From contig CAUYXJ010000059.1 of NCBI GenBank assembly GCA_963577065.1, positions 1 to 18,194 on the forward strand: DNA of 18,194 nt, read 5' to 3'. This document shows positions 1 to 7,033 of the stretch, piece by piece. The notes under the pieces are model-generated. The model was not told where the DNA came from. It did no database searches and saw nothing but the letters and a program-made list of their open reading frames with translations. Source of the stretch: CAUYXJ01 sp963577065. GTDB taxonomy: Bacteria; Chloroflexota; Dehalococcoidia; Tepidiformales; Tepidiformaceae. The position numbers and the translations under genes are program-made. Each line of letters begins with the position of its first letter. Within the stretch, counting starts at the first letter, position 1.

Positions 1-2
1 AC

Positions 3-995
3 GTGATCGAGCACGAGAACGGCGAGATCAGTAGCACGGCGATCTCGATCGACTATGGCTGTACGGATCGCATCAAGGACCGCTTCGAGGGCCTCAGCCG
101 CGAGCGCGAGGCGGACGAGGGCGAGCCCGACCCCGAGATCAGCCGCGGATCGAACCACCTCTACTTGCGCACCTTCGCTGGCGGCTACTCAGTCTTCCTC
201 GATCGCCAGTTCGACGTGTTCGATCGCCTCTTCATCAAGCTGAACGACCGCACGATCGCCACCATCACGGGCCACTCCGATCGCGACGAGAGCGGAACCG
301 TGATCCATGACCTCTTCGAGGAGGAGGGGCTCGCGAACACCCTCGCTTTCCGCTATGCCGACCGCGCTTCGAACGACCCCTCGTGCAGCGGCGACGTTCC
401 TACCTCCGGCGGTTCCACCAGCGGCGGTGGCGACGGCGACGGTCCCGATGCGGGCGAGGTCGCTGGTGGCGCCGCCGCAGGCACCGGCATCCTGCTCGTC
501 AACGAAGTGGTCAACCGCACCGGCCGCAAGGGTAAGGACGACGCGGAGGACGAGCCCCGGGATCGGGGTATCGACCGCTCACCGCCGCCGAAGCCGCCGG
601 GCACGGACGGGATGATCTGGGACCCGAACACGATGGAGTGGCGCTACCCCCGGCCGGGCGAGGTGCCCCTGGTTTACGACCCGGAGACCAATACGTGGAA
701 CGAGCCGAGCGATGACACCGACGTGCCCGAAGGGTGCGCGGGCGCACAGACCGCTCTCACCCAAGCCGAGAACGAACTCGCGCGCCTGCGGCTGCTCGCG
801 AACCAGGCCCGCAACAAGCTCGCGCGGGCCGACGCGATCCACGCCGAGAACAAGTACAAGGCCCATCTCCTCCTTGGCTGGGACGCTGGCTCGCTCGTTG
901 GCGGTGGCGTGACTGCGCCACTTGGCGTTGGGGTGGCAGGCAGCGCCGCCCGCCAGATGGACAACTGGGTGCCCCCCGCGAGCCGGCGAGCGTGA
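3..995 (+). CDS. Hypothetical protein with tandem W/Y-D-P repeats and a coiled coil (5' end probably cut by window edge)
   Basis: I do not recognise the family. The reading frame is open to the left edge, so the GTG at position 3 may not be the true start. Of the 330 visible residues, 1-125 look like a folded, charged, beta-rich domain. Residues 130-150 are a Gly/Ser/Asp linker, and 151-171 are a short Gly/Ala/hydrophobic stretch that could be a weak membrane segment, followed by a basic and then acidic run. Residues 194-200 are proline-rich. Two similar units follow, MIWDPNTMEW (204-213) and LVYDPETNTW (223-232), 19 residues apart. Residues 248-287 have the heptad character of a coiled coil, and 289-316 form a Gly/Val/Ala hydrophobic tail. 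Cysteines at 20, 128 and 245 would suit a protein exposed outside the cell. It converges on the glycosyltransferase gene. A surface or envelope role is a guess. Confidence 0.6.
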   Translation: MIEHENGEISSTAISIDYGCTDRIKDRFEGLSREREADEGEPDPEISRGSNHLYLRTFAGGYSVFLDRQFDVFDRLFIKLNDRTIATITGHSDRDESGTVIHDLFEEEGLANTLAFRYADRASNDPSCSGDVPTSGGSTSGGGDGDGPDAGEVAGGAAAGTGILLVNEVVNRTGRKGKDDAEDEPRDRGIDRSPPPKPPGTDGMIWDPNTMEWRYPRPGEVPLVYDPETNTWNEPSDDTDVPEGCAGAQTALTQAENELARLRLLANQARNKLARADAIHAENKYKAHLLLGWDAGSLVGGGVTAPLGVGVAGSAARQMDNWVPPASRRA

Positions 996-1117
996 ATCAA
1001 GTCCGACCGGCCCATGTCGCGCGTCCCTCTCCCAGCCGTCCGGGGACACGACTACGCGGTCTGTGCGGCGGCCATGCCGTTTTCCTCGCTGGCGGCGCAT
1101 CGCGGCCCGCTTCCGGG

Positions 1118-2362
1118 CTATCGGGACCGGACATGTTCCGGCACTCGCCCCAGGGCGGTCGCACTCGCTTCCTCGACAAACGCCGCGAGCGTGGTCCTCG
1201 GCTTGAGCCGCAGGGACATGGCCCTAGGGAAGGCGGCGAGCTGGCTGATCCAGACCAGATAGTCGTAGAGCGGCCGCATCAGCATCGCGAACGCTATCGA
1301 TCTGTTCCATCGCGGACTGACCCTCGGGAAGTAGTAATGATACGTGACGTAGTGGCCACCCATCACCCCATACGTCAATAGCGCGAAGAAGATCATTACG
1401 ATGGGCTGGTAGATAACGAGAAGTGGCAGCGCTAACTTACCAAACACCGAAATACCGTCGTAGATACGATAAATCGTCATGAATCTGATCCATCGCGAAG
1501 CTCCATCCGATGCTCGATGTAGTAGGACTCGCATCATCAGGCCAGAGTGAAGGAACATGAATGCGACTTCCCAACTGTGTGCCCTTTGCCACCACCATGC
1601 TCGAAGAGTAGGAGGTGGCTGAGTCGCAACAGTGACTCTTGATAGGAAATCTATCCTTCCACCCAGATAATGGATGATATACGACAACTGGACGTCGTCG
1701 CCCTGGAACAAACCGTCGTGGATTTTAGCGGCCTCGAGGAAGGCATCGCATCGGTATATTGCAGCCGCGCCGGACGCCCACGTGACATCCTTCCCAAAGA
1801 GAAATTGAAACCTCTTAGCGATGCAGACCCCTTCGTATTCCAGATTTTGCAATCCTTGGATCAACGTGTGGGCAGTGGAGGTAAGGACCGGAAGGGACGT
1901 AGCAGCGGCGGCCCTATCCAGGAGCTCAACGCCTGAGAGCCCCCGGGGCCAAATCACGTCGTCGTCGACCTGGAGAAAGTGGGTGAACCCCGATGACCTG
2001 GCTTGCAGAGCCCCGATGATCATCGCTTTCATCTTGCTCGGAACGCTATAATTCACCGTAATGAGATTTACCTGTGGTAAGTCGTGTTGGAGACTCCTTA
2101 CCGTCGATACTGTCTCGTCCGTACAGTTGTTGGCGATACAATAGATCGTGTACTGTGACGGTAACGAGCGGAGCGTCTCTTCGATAATCTCTGCGCTATT
2201 GTGGCAGGGGATGATTACGGCTAGTTCTTTGGGGCCCATGACATGTGTGTCTTGGGGCTCCTTGTAGCGGTAATTCACCCAGAAGGTCATCCCGACGCGT
2301 ACCATCTCGGCGCTGAATACGGCGACGGCCCACCAGAACACGATGGTCAGAAGGAGGTCCAT
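1118..2362 (-). CDS. Membrane-associated family 2 glycosyltransferase (hyaluronan/chitin synthase-like)
   Basis: Predicted processive-type GT2 enzyme, 414 aa, moving a sugar from a nucleotide sugar at the inner membrane to a polysaccharide or lipid acceptor. Residues 4-29 form an N-terminal membrane segment. The GT-A domain opens with VIIPCHNSAE (49-58). QVDDDV (131-136) carries the metal and nucleotide-binding Asp residues, WASGAAAIYR (195-204) fits the acceptor region, and GDD (221-223) supplies the likely catalytic base. QRAHSW (259-264) is a variant of the Q-x-x-R-W motif of processive enzymes. Hydrophobic segments around 308-335 and 354-378 suit C-terminal membrane helices. The ATG at 2362 is preceded by AAAGG about 7 nt upstream. 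The gene is much richer in A+T than its neighbours: in two 60-base lines (1441-1500 and 2041-2100) I count 26 and 25 G+C, against 41 in 7441-7500. It also uses TTA, ATA and AGA codons, which suggests transfer. Substrate unknown. Confidence 0.88.
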   Translation of the reverse strand: MDLLLTIVFWWAVAVFSAEMVRVGMTFWVNYRYKEPQDTHVMGPKELAVIIPCHNSAEIIEETLRSLPSQYTIYCIANNCTDETVSTVRSLQHDLPQVNLITVNYSVPSKMKAMIIGALQARSSGFTHFLQVDDDVIWPRGLSGVELLDRAAAATSLPVLTSTAHTLIQGLQNLEYEGVCIAKRFQFLFGKDVTWASGAAAIYRCDAFLEAAKIHDGLFQGDDVQLSYIIHYLGGRIDFLSRVTVATQPPPTLRAWWWQRAHSWEVAFMFLHSGLMMRVLLHRASDGASRWIRFMTIYRIYDGISVFGKLALPLLVIYQPIVMIFFALLTYGVMGGHYVTYHYYFPRVSPRWNRSIAFAMLMRPLYDYLVWISQLAAFPRAMSLRLKPRTTLAAFVEEASATALGRVPEHVRSR

Positions 2363-2585
2363 GGGCAGCCTTTGCAGGTTTTGACGTGATGGCGGAAATC
2401 CGAGGGCAGGGAGCCACTCCCGCCTCGTGGCCGGTCAGCTCGGCACGGTGGCCGGCAAATGGGACGCGCCCGCCACCGTCCGAGCCCTCAGGTGCGGATC
2501 CTCCGGTCCCGAAGATCGCTTAGCGGGGCCGGAGCTAGACCGTCCCCCAAAGGCTCCGCCGCCACCGACAGGTGCCTTAGTGCGG

Positions 2586-3458
2586 CTACGAGCTGGCGGT
2601 CACCTCCTCGGGAGGTCGCCGACTCCCCATGTGCGGGGGCGCTCCTGGGCCGTCGTAGGTCCCACGACCAGTGAGCTCCCGCCAATGGGTGTGGGCTAGC
2701 GTGTGCATCATGAAGACGGCCTGCTGGGCCGTCCACAAACCCTGGTGGTCCTGTGTCTGGTTGATCGCTTCCTTCGTGATCTTGAGGCCGAAGGAGGGCT
2801 TCTCTGCGATATTCTTCGCCATCGTCTCCACGTAGTCGCGCAGCTCGTCGCGCGGCACCACTTCGTTGACCATGCCGGCCTCGTAGCAGCGTTGGGCGCT
2901 CACCCAGTCGCCTGTGTAGAGCATCTGGCGGGCGAGACGGTGGCCGAACTCCCAGGGGTGAGCGAAGTACTCGACGCCGGGGATGCCCCAGCCGACGACC
3001 AGGTCGCGGAACTCAGCATCGTCGGAGGCGATGATGATGTCGCAGACCCACGCGAGCATGAGGCCGCCGGCGATGGTCTTCCCGTGGACTTCAGCGATCA
3101 TGGGCTTCGGCAGATTGCGCCAGCGACGGCACATCTGCAGGAAGATCTCCTCCTCCCGCGCCATCGCCCCCTCGGCGCCCTCCGCGTTGAAGTTCGCCCA
3201 GGTGCCGACGGGTCGCACGTCGTCGTACCCGAGGTTCGTGCTGCTCTTGCCGGAGCCGTGGCCGGAGTTGAAGTGGGGCCCCTCGCCGCTGAGGATGATG
3301 ACCTTGACGTTGTCGTCCTGGTTCGCGTGATCGAAGGCGTCGTTGAGGTCGCGCGTCAGTTGCAGGTCCTGGGCGTTGCGCACCTCGGGACGGTTCATGG
3401 CGACGCGCACGATCTCTGGCGTGACGTGGTCGTACAGGACGGTGTGGTACTCGGGCAT
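2586..3458 (-). CDS. Crotonase-superfamily (enoyl-CoA hydratase/isomerase-like) protein, atypical active site
   Basis: 290-aa crotonase-fold protein acting on an acyl-CoA thioester in the cytoplasm. The N-terminal strand ends in AMNRPEVRNAQD (20-31), typical of the family. The oxyanion hole is formed by HFNSGHG (62-68) and IAGGLML (129-135), and CDIIIASDDAEF (139-150) follows as in enoyl-CoA hydratases. In rat-type hydratase the first catalytic Glu (Glu144) sits in GGGCEL. Here that position is Met134. The loop RDLVVGWGIPG (151-161) also lacks a clear match to the second Glu, Glu164. A plain hydratase reaction is therefore doubtful, and a hydrolase, isomerase or other crotonase chemistry is possible. 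The frame extends upstream to 3593, but the ATG at 3458 has GGGAGG 8 nt upstream and begins the conserved region, so I start there. Divergent from the P450 gene, with 204 bases between the start codons. Confidence 0.88.
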   Translation of the reverse strand: MPEYHTVLYDHVTPEIVRVAMNRPEVRNAQDLQLTRDLNDAFDHANQDDNVKVIILSGEGPHFNSGHGSGKSSTNLGYDDVRPVGTWANFNAEGAEGAMAREEEIFLQMCRRWRNLPKPMIAEVHGKTIAGGLMLAWVCDIIIASDDAEFRDLVVGWGIPGVEYFAHPWEFGHRLARQMLYTGDWVSAQRCYEAGMVNEVVPRDELRDYVETMAKNIAEKPSFGLKITKEAINQTQDHQGLWTAQQAVFMMHTLAHTHWRELTGRGTYDGPGAPPHMGSRRPPEEVTASS

Positions 3459-3466
3459 GGGCTCAT

Positions 3467-3472
3467 CCTCCC
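3467..3472 (-). promoter_or_regulatory. Shine-Dalgarno site deciding the crotonase start
   Basis: Read on the minus strand this is GGGAGG, 8 nt before the ATG at 3458. It supports that ATG over in-frame start codons further upstream, the farthest at 3593. Confidence 0.75.
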
Positions 3473-3531
3473 GGCGAGATGGGGCGATTCTACGTCGCTG
3501 GGGGCAGGGATGGTGGGGCGCTAGCCGCAGA

Positions 3532-3547
3532 GCGGACCGTCGTCCGC
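3532..3547. promoter_or_regulatory. Perfect 6-4-6 dyad between divergent crotonase and P450 genes (possible operator)
   Basis: GCGGAC, four bases (CGTC), then GTCCGC. It lies near the middle of the 204-base divergent spacer, where a shared regulator could bind. No regulator gene is in the window, and a dyad of this size can occur by chance in GC-rich DNA. A weaker dyad, CTCGT/ACGAG, lies at 3609-3625. Confidence 0.3.
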
Positions 3548-3651
3548 GGCCCGCGTGGCCTCGACAGATCACCGATACTGCGGCGAGCGGCATGCGCCCG
3601 GTGCCTCTCTCGTTCTGATCACGAGGCGCGCACAGGCCTGCCGCACTGGCC

Positions 3652-3657
3652 AGGAGG
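3652..3657 (+). promoter_or_regulatory. Shine-Dalgarno site deciding the P450 start
   Basis: AGGAGG, 5 nt before the ATG at 3663. It supports that start over the longer in-frame option at 3555, whose extra residues do not look like P450 sequence. Confidence 0.8.
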
Positions 3658-3662
3658 TCCGC

Positions 3663-4979
3663 ATGTCCGCCCCGAGTACGAGCGCTCAGAGCGTCGCGAC
3701 GAAGTGCCCGGTCGCTCTCGAAGACGTCGACCTATTCGCCCCGGGGGCGCAGGAGCATTGGTACGACGCTTACCAGATCCTCCACGAGCAGGGCCCGATC
3801 CAGAGGCTGCCGGGCGGCGGCTATCTCCCCGGCACCGATGCGTTCGTCGTGACCAAGTACGACGATATCGTGCGCGTGGTGAAGGACCCCGTCCTCTTCT
3901 CGCCCTCGTACACACGCGCGGCCTCGAGCGAGATCGAGGAGCGCATGTTCCGTGAGGCGGGCTTCGAGGGGTCGGCGGCAACGCGTGACAGCCTGCGCCC
4001 GACGCTCGAGATGCATAAGGAGCACCGCAAGCGGCTCACCGATCCTTGGGTGGGGCCCCAGGGGGCGGTCCGGCACGCGAGCATGATCGAGGCAGCGGCG
4101 AGCGGCCTCGTTGATAACTGGATCGACCAAGGCGAGGTGGATCTTGTTGCCGAGTTCGCCGCGCCCCTCCCGCAGATCGTGATCACGACGATCCTCGGCT
4201 TCCCCCTCGAGGACATGCCCATGCTCAAGAAGGCCGAGCAGGCGCAGGTGCGCCGCTTCGTCTTCGGCTCAGGGCCGAAGGATGAGCTCCCGGCCGACGA
4301 GGACCGCGAGAACGCCGCCGTGCTCATCGAGTTCCGCCGCTACATCCAGGAGCAGATCGAGGAGAAGCGGCTGCGCCCTCAGGACGACATGATCAGCTAC
4401 CTCACGCAGGTCGACTACGACGGCCGCTCGCTCACCAACGGCGAGATCATGAGCGTCGTGATCGGCATGCACATCGGCGGGAACGAGACCACGCAGTACG
4501 CCCTCACTTCAGAGGCGCTGCTGCTGGCTCAGCACCCCGAGGTCGTCGAAGAGCTGCGCCAAGATCGTGCGAAGGTGAAACTCTTCGTCGAAGAGGCCCT
4601 CCGCATCTACGCGCCCACGCAGGGTGGCGGTGGCCGCTTCGTGACCGAGGACACCGAGCTCCGCGGCGTCCCCATCCCCCGGGGATCCCTCGTGCATCCG
4701 CGCTGGGCCGCGGCCAACCGCGACGAAGAGATGTTCCCGGATGCCGAAGCGATCGATCTCGAGCGCCCGAACACCGGCGCGCACATGACCTTCTCGTTGC
4801 GACCCCGGGGCTGCCCGGGCCAGGGGCTCTCCCGGCTCGAGCAGAACATTGCTGTCAACCTTCTCCTCGACCGGCTCGACGATCTCCATCTGCCCGAGGG
4901 CAAGAACGACTTCAAGCACCAGCCGGGGAGGATGCTCGGCCTTTACGAGTTGCACCTCGCCTTCTCCACGCGCGCCTAG
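3663..4979 (+). CDS. Cytochrome P450
   Basis: Soluble bacterial P450 monooxygenase of 438 aa, a usual length for class I bacterial enzymes; no membrane anchor is seen. In family terms it inserts one oxygen atom from O2 into an organic substrate, using electrons from a ferredoxin and reductase, neither of which is nearby. Hallmarks are HRKRL (121-125) in the C-helix region, GMHIGGNETTQ (268-278) as the oxygen-activating I-helix, E311-A-L-R314 as the ExxR motif, and FSLRPRGCPG (377-386) with Cys384 as haem ligand. The haem loop departs from the usual F-G-x-G-x-H/R-x-C-x-G in having Arg where the second Gly is common. The start is set by AGGAGG at 3652-3657. It is divergent from the crotonase, so the two may serve one catabolic route (inference). 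Substrate cannot be assigned; steroid, terpenoid and fatty-acid hydroxylases all have this layout. Confidence 0.95.
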   Translation: MSAPSTSAQSVATKCPVALEDVDLFAPGAQEHWYDAYQILHEQGPIQRLPGGGYLPGTDAFVVTKYDDIVRVVKDPVLFSPSYTRAASSEIEERMFREAGFEGSAATRDSLRPTLEMHKEHRKRLTDPWVGPQGAVRHASMIEAAASGLVDNWIDQGEVDLVAEFAAPLPQIVITTILGFPLEDMPMLKKAEQAQVRRFVFGSGPKDELPADEDRENAAVLIEFRRYIQEQIEEKRLRPQDDMISYLTQVDYDGRSLTNGEIMSVVIGMHIGGNETTQYALTSEALLLAQHPEVVEELRQDRAKVKLFVEEALRIYAPTQGGGGRFVTEDTELRGVPIPRGSLVHPRWAAANRDEEMFPDAEAIDLERPNTGAHMTFSLRPRGCPGQGLSRLEQNIAVNLLLDRLDDLHLPEGKNDFKHQPGRMLGLYELHLAFSTRA

Positions 4980-5267
4980 TTCGGGCGGGCGTCGCGGCCT
5001 GGCCGGCAACGCTTCTGCAGTCCCGAAGTATTGGGCGCGCCGATTTCCTGGCAGGTGTGAGCGGCCTCAGGTGGCGACGACCGGTGGGGCTTCGAAACGC
5101 GATCAGCTAGGACTGGGCTTTTTTCTCTCATGCCCCACGGGCCCTCGGGGTAGCTACTGCCCCTCCAACTCAACTCGCGACTGCGAGGGTCTGCCGGCCT
5201 TTGCGAGCCGCAAATCCGACCGCGGGTTGGGATGCCCGGGGAGTGGCGGAAGCTAAGTTGCAATGCG
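4980..5267. other. Intergenic spacer between convergent P450 and VOC genes; no gene seen
   Basis: 288 bases between converging genes. A six-T run at about 5119-5124 has no stem in front of it. TTTGCG (5200-5205) and CGCAAA (5209-5214) form a small inverted repeat about 55 nt beyond the VOC stop codon, without a T-tract. No convincing small ORF or RNA was found. Confidence 0.5.
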
Positions 5268-5920
5268 CTAGCCGCGTCGCTCGCCGGTGAACCAGTTCGG
5301 AGGTTGTGCGGTGATCAGCTCACCGATGAGCGGGTGCTCCGCCGGTACGCCACCACGGGAGGGGTCGGTCGACGTCGTGGTCTTGGTCTCACCCAGGGGG
5401 CCATCCCACCGGTTGAGCATGCGCCCCTGGATCTGCGGGCTCATGAACTCGATCGCGACGTTCCCGATTCCGGCGTCCAGATAGGAGAGGCAGTCGGGCG
5501 TAATGCGCTTGACCATCTCCTCGTTCGTGGAGTCTGGCGTGAGGTAGCCGATCGCCTGGTGGCTCGTGTCGTCGACGATCCACTCGATGAGCGCGCCCGC
5601 CTCCGCGAGCCGGCCCGTCCAGGCCTGCGGATCGTCCACCTGGAAGCCGATGTGCTGGATGCCCTCGCCATAGGTATCGAGGAACGTCTGATGGGGCAGT
5701 GCGCCACCCATCGGCTCGATGATTTCGACGACCAGGCCGCCGAAGGCCCCGTACGCAACGCGAATCGTCGCGGGCTGGTCGTAGAGATCGTGTACCGGAA
5801 GCGGTCGAGGAGGTCGAACTTGGCGCCAAGCAGGCGTTCGTAGGCGCGCGCCATCTTCTCGGCATCGCGCGCGACGAAGACGACGTGGTGGGCGATCGGC
5901 GTATCTGGGTTGATCGTCAT
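5268..5920 (-). pseudogene. VOC-superfamily (glyoxalase/epimerase-like) protein gene, interrupted by a -1 frameshift
   Basis: Would encode about 217 aa. The ATG at 5920 has GGAGG (5926-5930) 5 nt upstream and begins MTINPDTPIAHHVVFVARDA, the first beta-alpha unit of a vicinal oxygen chelate domain. After ...KFDLLDRF the frame is lost near 5797. The conserved sequence resumes in another frame with VHDLYDQPATIRVAYGAF and runs to the stop at 5268. Adding one base to the CCGG at 5795-5798 would read DRFPVHDLYDQP and restore a single protein. Likely metal ligands across the joined sequence are His in AHHVVF, Glu in LVVEII, His in IQHIGF and Glu in VAIEFM, as in metal-dependent VOC enzymes such as glyoxalase I or methylmalonyl-CoA epimerase. 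The rest of the gene is intact, so the break is recent or a sequencing/assembly error. It lies downstream of the SDR gene on the same strand, 191 bases away. Confidence 0.82.
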
Positions 5921-6111
5921 GGCAGCCTCCATCCGACCAGCCGGCCAGTGCGCCAAACTTACGCTCACGCGCCGGTGGCCAGAGCCGGCGAGAGCTCGAT
6001 CGGGGGTCGGCCCGATGCGGGACGGCGACTCGCGTCGAACGACCGCGCAGATGGCCGGGCACCCGTGCGCGCCCGAAGAACCACCAGAACCACTCACTCT
6101 GCCCGCTGGCG

Positions 6112-6948
6112 CTACGCCGCCCCACCCGCGAAGGCCGCCCGGATGGCTTCCAGGCGCGCTTCGACCGGGAGCTTCCGTTCGGGGTTCATCACGATGTAGG
6201 GATCGTTCCTTTTGATCGCTCGAAGGACCATGTTGCCCACCGCGATTGGGTCATGACCGTCAGTGGTGCGGGCAGTCCAGCTGTCGACGAACGCCTGAGG
6301 CGTCTCCTCCGGCCCACCGAAGGCTGCGGGGCGGTTGCGGCCCGATTGAACGATCTTCGTGAGTACCTTCCCAGGGCAGAGCAGCGACACGCCAATCCCG
6401 ACTCGATCGAGGTCGCGGCGAAGATGCTCGGTCAGGCCCGTGACAGCGTATTTCGACGCGTGATAGGAAGTGAGGCCGGCGCCCGCGTAGAGCCCGGAGG
6501 TCGAGCTCGTATTCACGATGTGGGAGGGGTCCTCCTGCTCGGTCATGCGGGGCAGGAAGGCGAGCAGGCCGTTCACCACCCCGCCAAGGTTGACGGACAT
6601 CACCCAGTCCCAGTCGTTCGCGGTGTGCTCAGCCCCTCGCTTGAGTGTGAAGACGCCGGCGTTGTTGCAGAGGACGTGGACGGCGCCAAACTCGTCGTAG
6701 GCGCGTGCGGCGAGCGCGCGCATCGCTTCACGATCGGCGACATCCGTCTGGATAGCGAGGCCGCGCTGGCCCTCCGCCTGCACCTCCCCCGCCACGGCGG
6801 CGGCGGCGCCCTCCTCGATGTCCGAGACGACGACAGACAGGCCCGCGCGGGCGAAGGCGATGCAGATTCCTCGGCCGATTCCACTACCGCCGCCCGTAAC
6901 GACGGCGACGCGACCGGCGAGCTCGTCCATGGGGCGGGAGTCTAGCAT
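6112..6948 (-). CDS. Short-chain dehydrogenase/reductase (classical SDR)
   Basis: 278-aa NAD(P)-dependent oxidoreductase of the classical SDR family, interconverting an alcohol and a ketone on an unknown substrate. The Rossmann motif TGGGSGIG is at 18-25. NNAG (95-98) stabilises the central sheet, Asn120 in MSVNLGG is the expected fourth catalytic residue, and the Ser in the NTSSTSG segment (146-152) with Tyr162 and Lys166 in YHASK completes the site. Asp43 at the end of the second strand (VVVSDI) suggests NAD(H) rather than NADP(H). PGKVLTK (192-198) follows as in the family. The ATG at 6948 is chosen because GAGG lies 8 nt upstream. The ATG at 6930 (MDELAGR) has no such site and would shorten the protein by six residues. 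The start faces that of the aminotransferase across 85 bases. The frameshifted VOC gene follows on the same strand. Confidence 0.93.
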   Translation of the reverse strand: MLDSRPMDELAGRVAVVTGGGSGIGRGICIAFARAGLSVVVSDIEEGAAAAVAGEVQAEGQRGLAIQTDVADREAMRALAARAYDEFGAVHVLCNNAGVFTLKRGAEHTANDWDWVMSVNLGGVVNGLLAFLPRMTEQEDPSHIVNTSSTSGLYAGAGLTSYHASKYAVTGLTEHLRRDLDRVGIGVSLLCPGKVLTKIVQSGRNRPAAFGGPEETPQAFVDSWTARTTDGHDPIAVGNMVLRAIKRNDPYIVMNPERKLPVEARLEAIRAAFAGGAA

Positions 6949-7033
6949 TTGCGAATCCTCGGTTCGCCACAGGACATGGGCCGGGCAAGCCACCGTAGAA
7001 TCGAGACGCAGAACTGGTGAAGGAGCCTAGACG
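6949..7033. promoter_or_regulatory. Divergent promoter region between SDR and aminotransferase, with a small dyad
   Basis: 85 bases between two start codons must hold both promoters. GCGAA (6951-6955) and TTCGC (6963-6967) form an inverted repeat around the SDR ribosome site (GAGG, 6957-6960), which could hide it in mRNA or bind a protein. TAGAAT at 6996-7001 is a possible -10 box for the aminotransferase, but I see no good -35. AAGGAG (7020-7025) is its ribosome site. Confidence 0.4.

Noticed and set aside
2703..3524. Long + strand frame opposite the crotonase
   Set aside because: Composition is that of reverse-strand reading and the crotonase on the other strand is clear.
5111..5125. T-run after the P450 gene as an intrinsic terminator
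   Set aside because: No stem directly precedes the six T bases, and it lies over 130 bases beyond the stop codon.
5236..5275. Stretch resembling the 5' half of a tRNA-Leu (GTGGCGGAAGC... GCGCTAG)
   Set aside because: No anticodon stem, T-arm or closing acceptor strand follows, and the sequence runs straight into the coding end of the VOC gene.
5790..5805. Programmed ribosomal frameshift in the VOC gene
   Set aside because: No slippery heptamer, no downstream structure of note, and this family does not use frameshifting; a base deletion explains it more simply.
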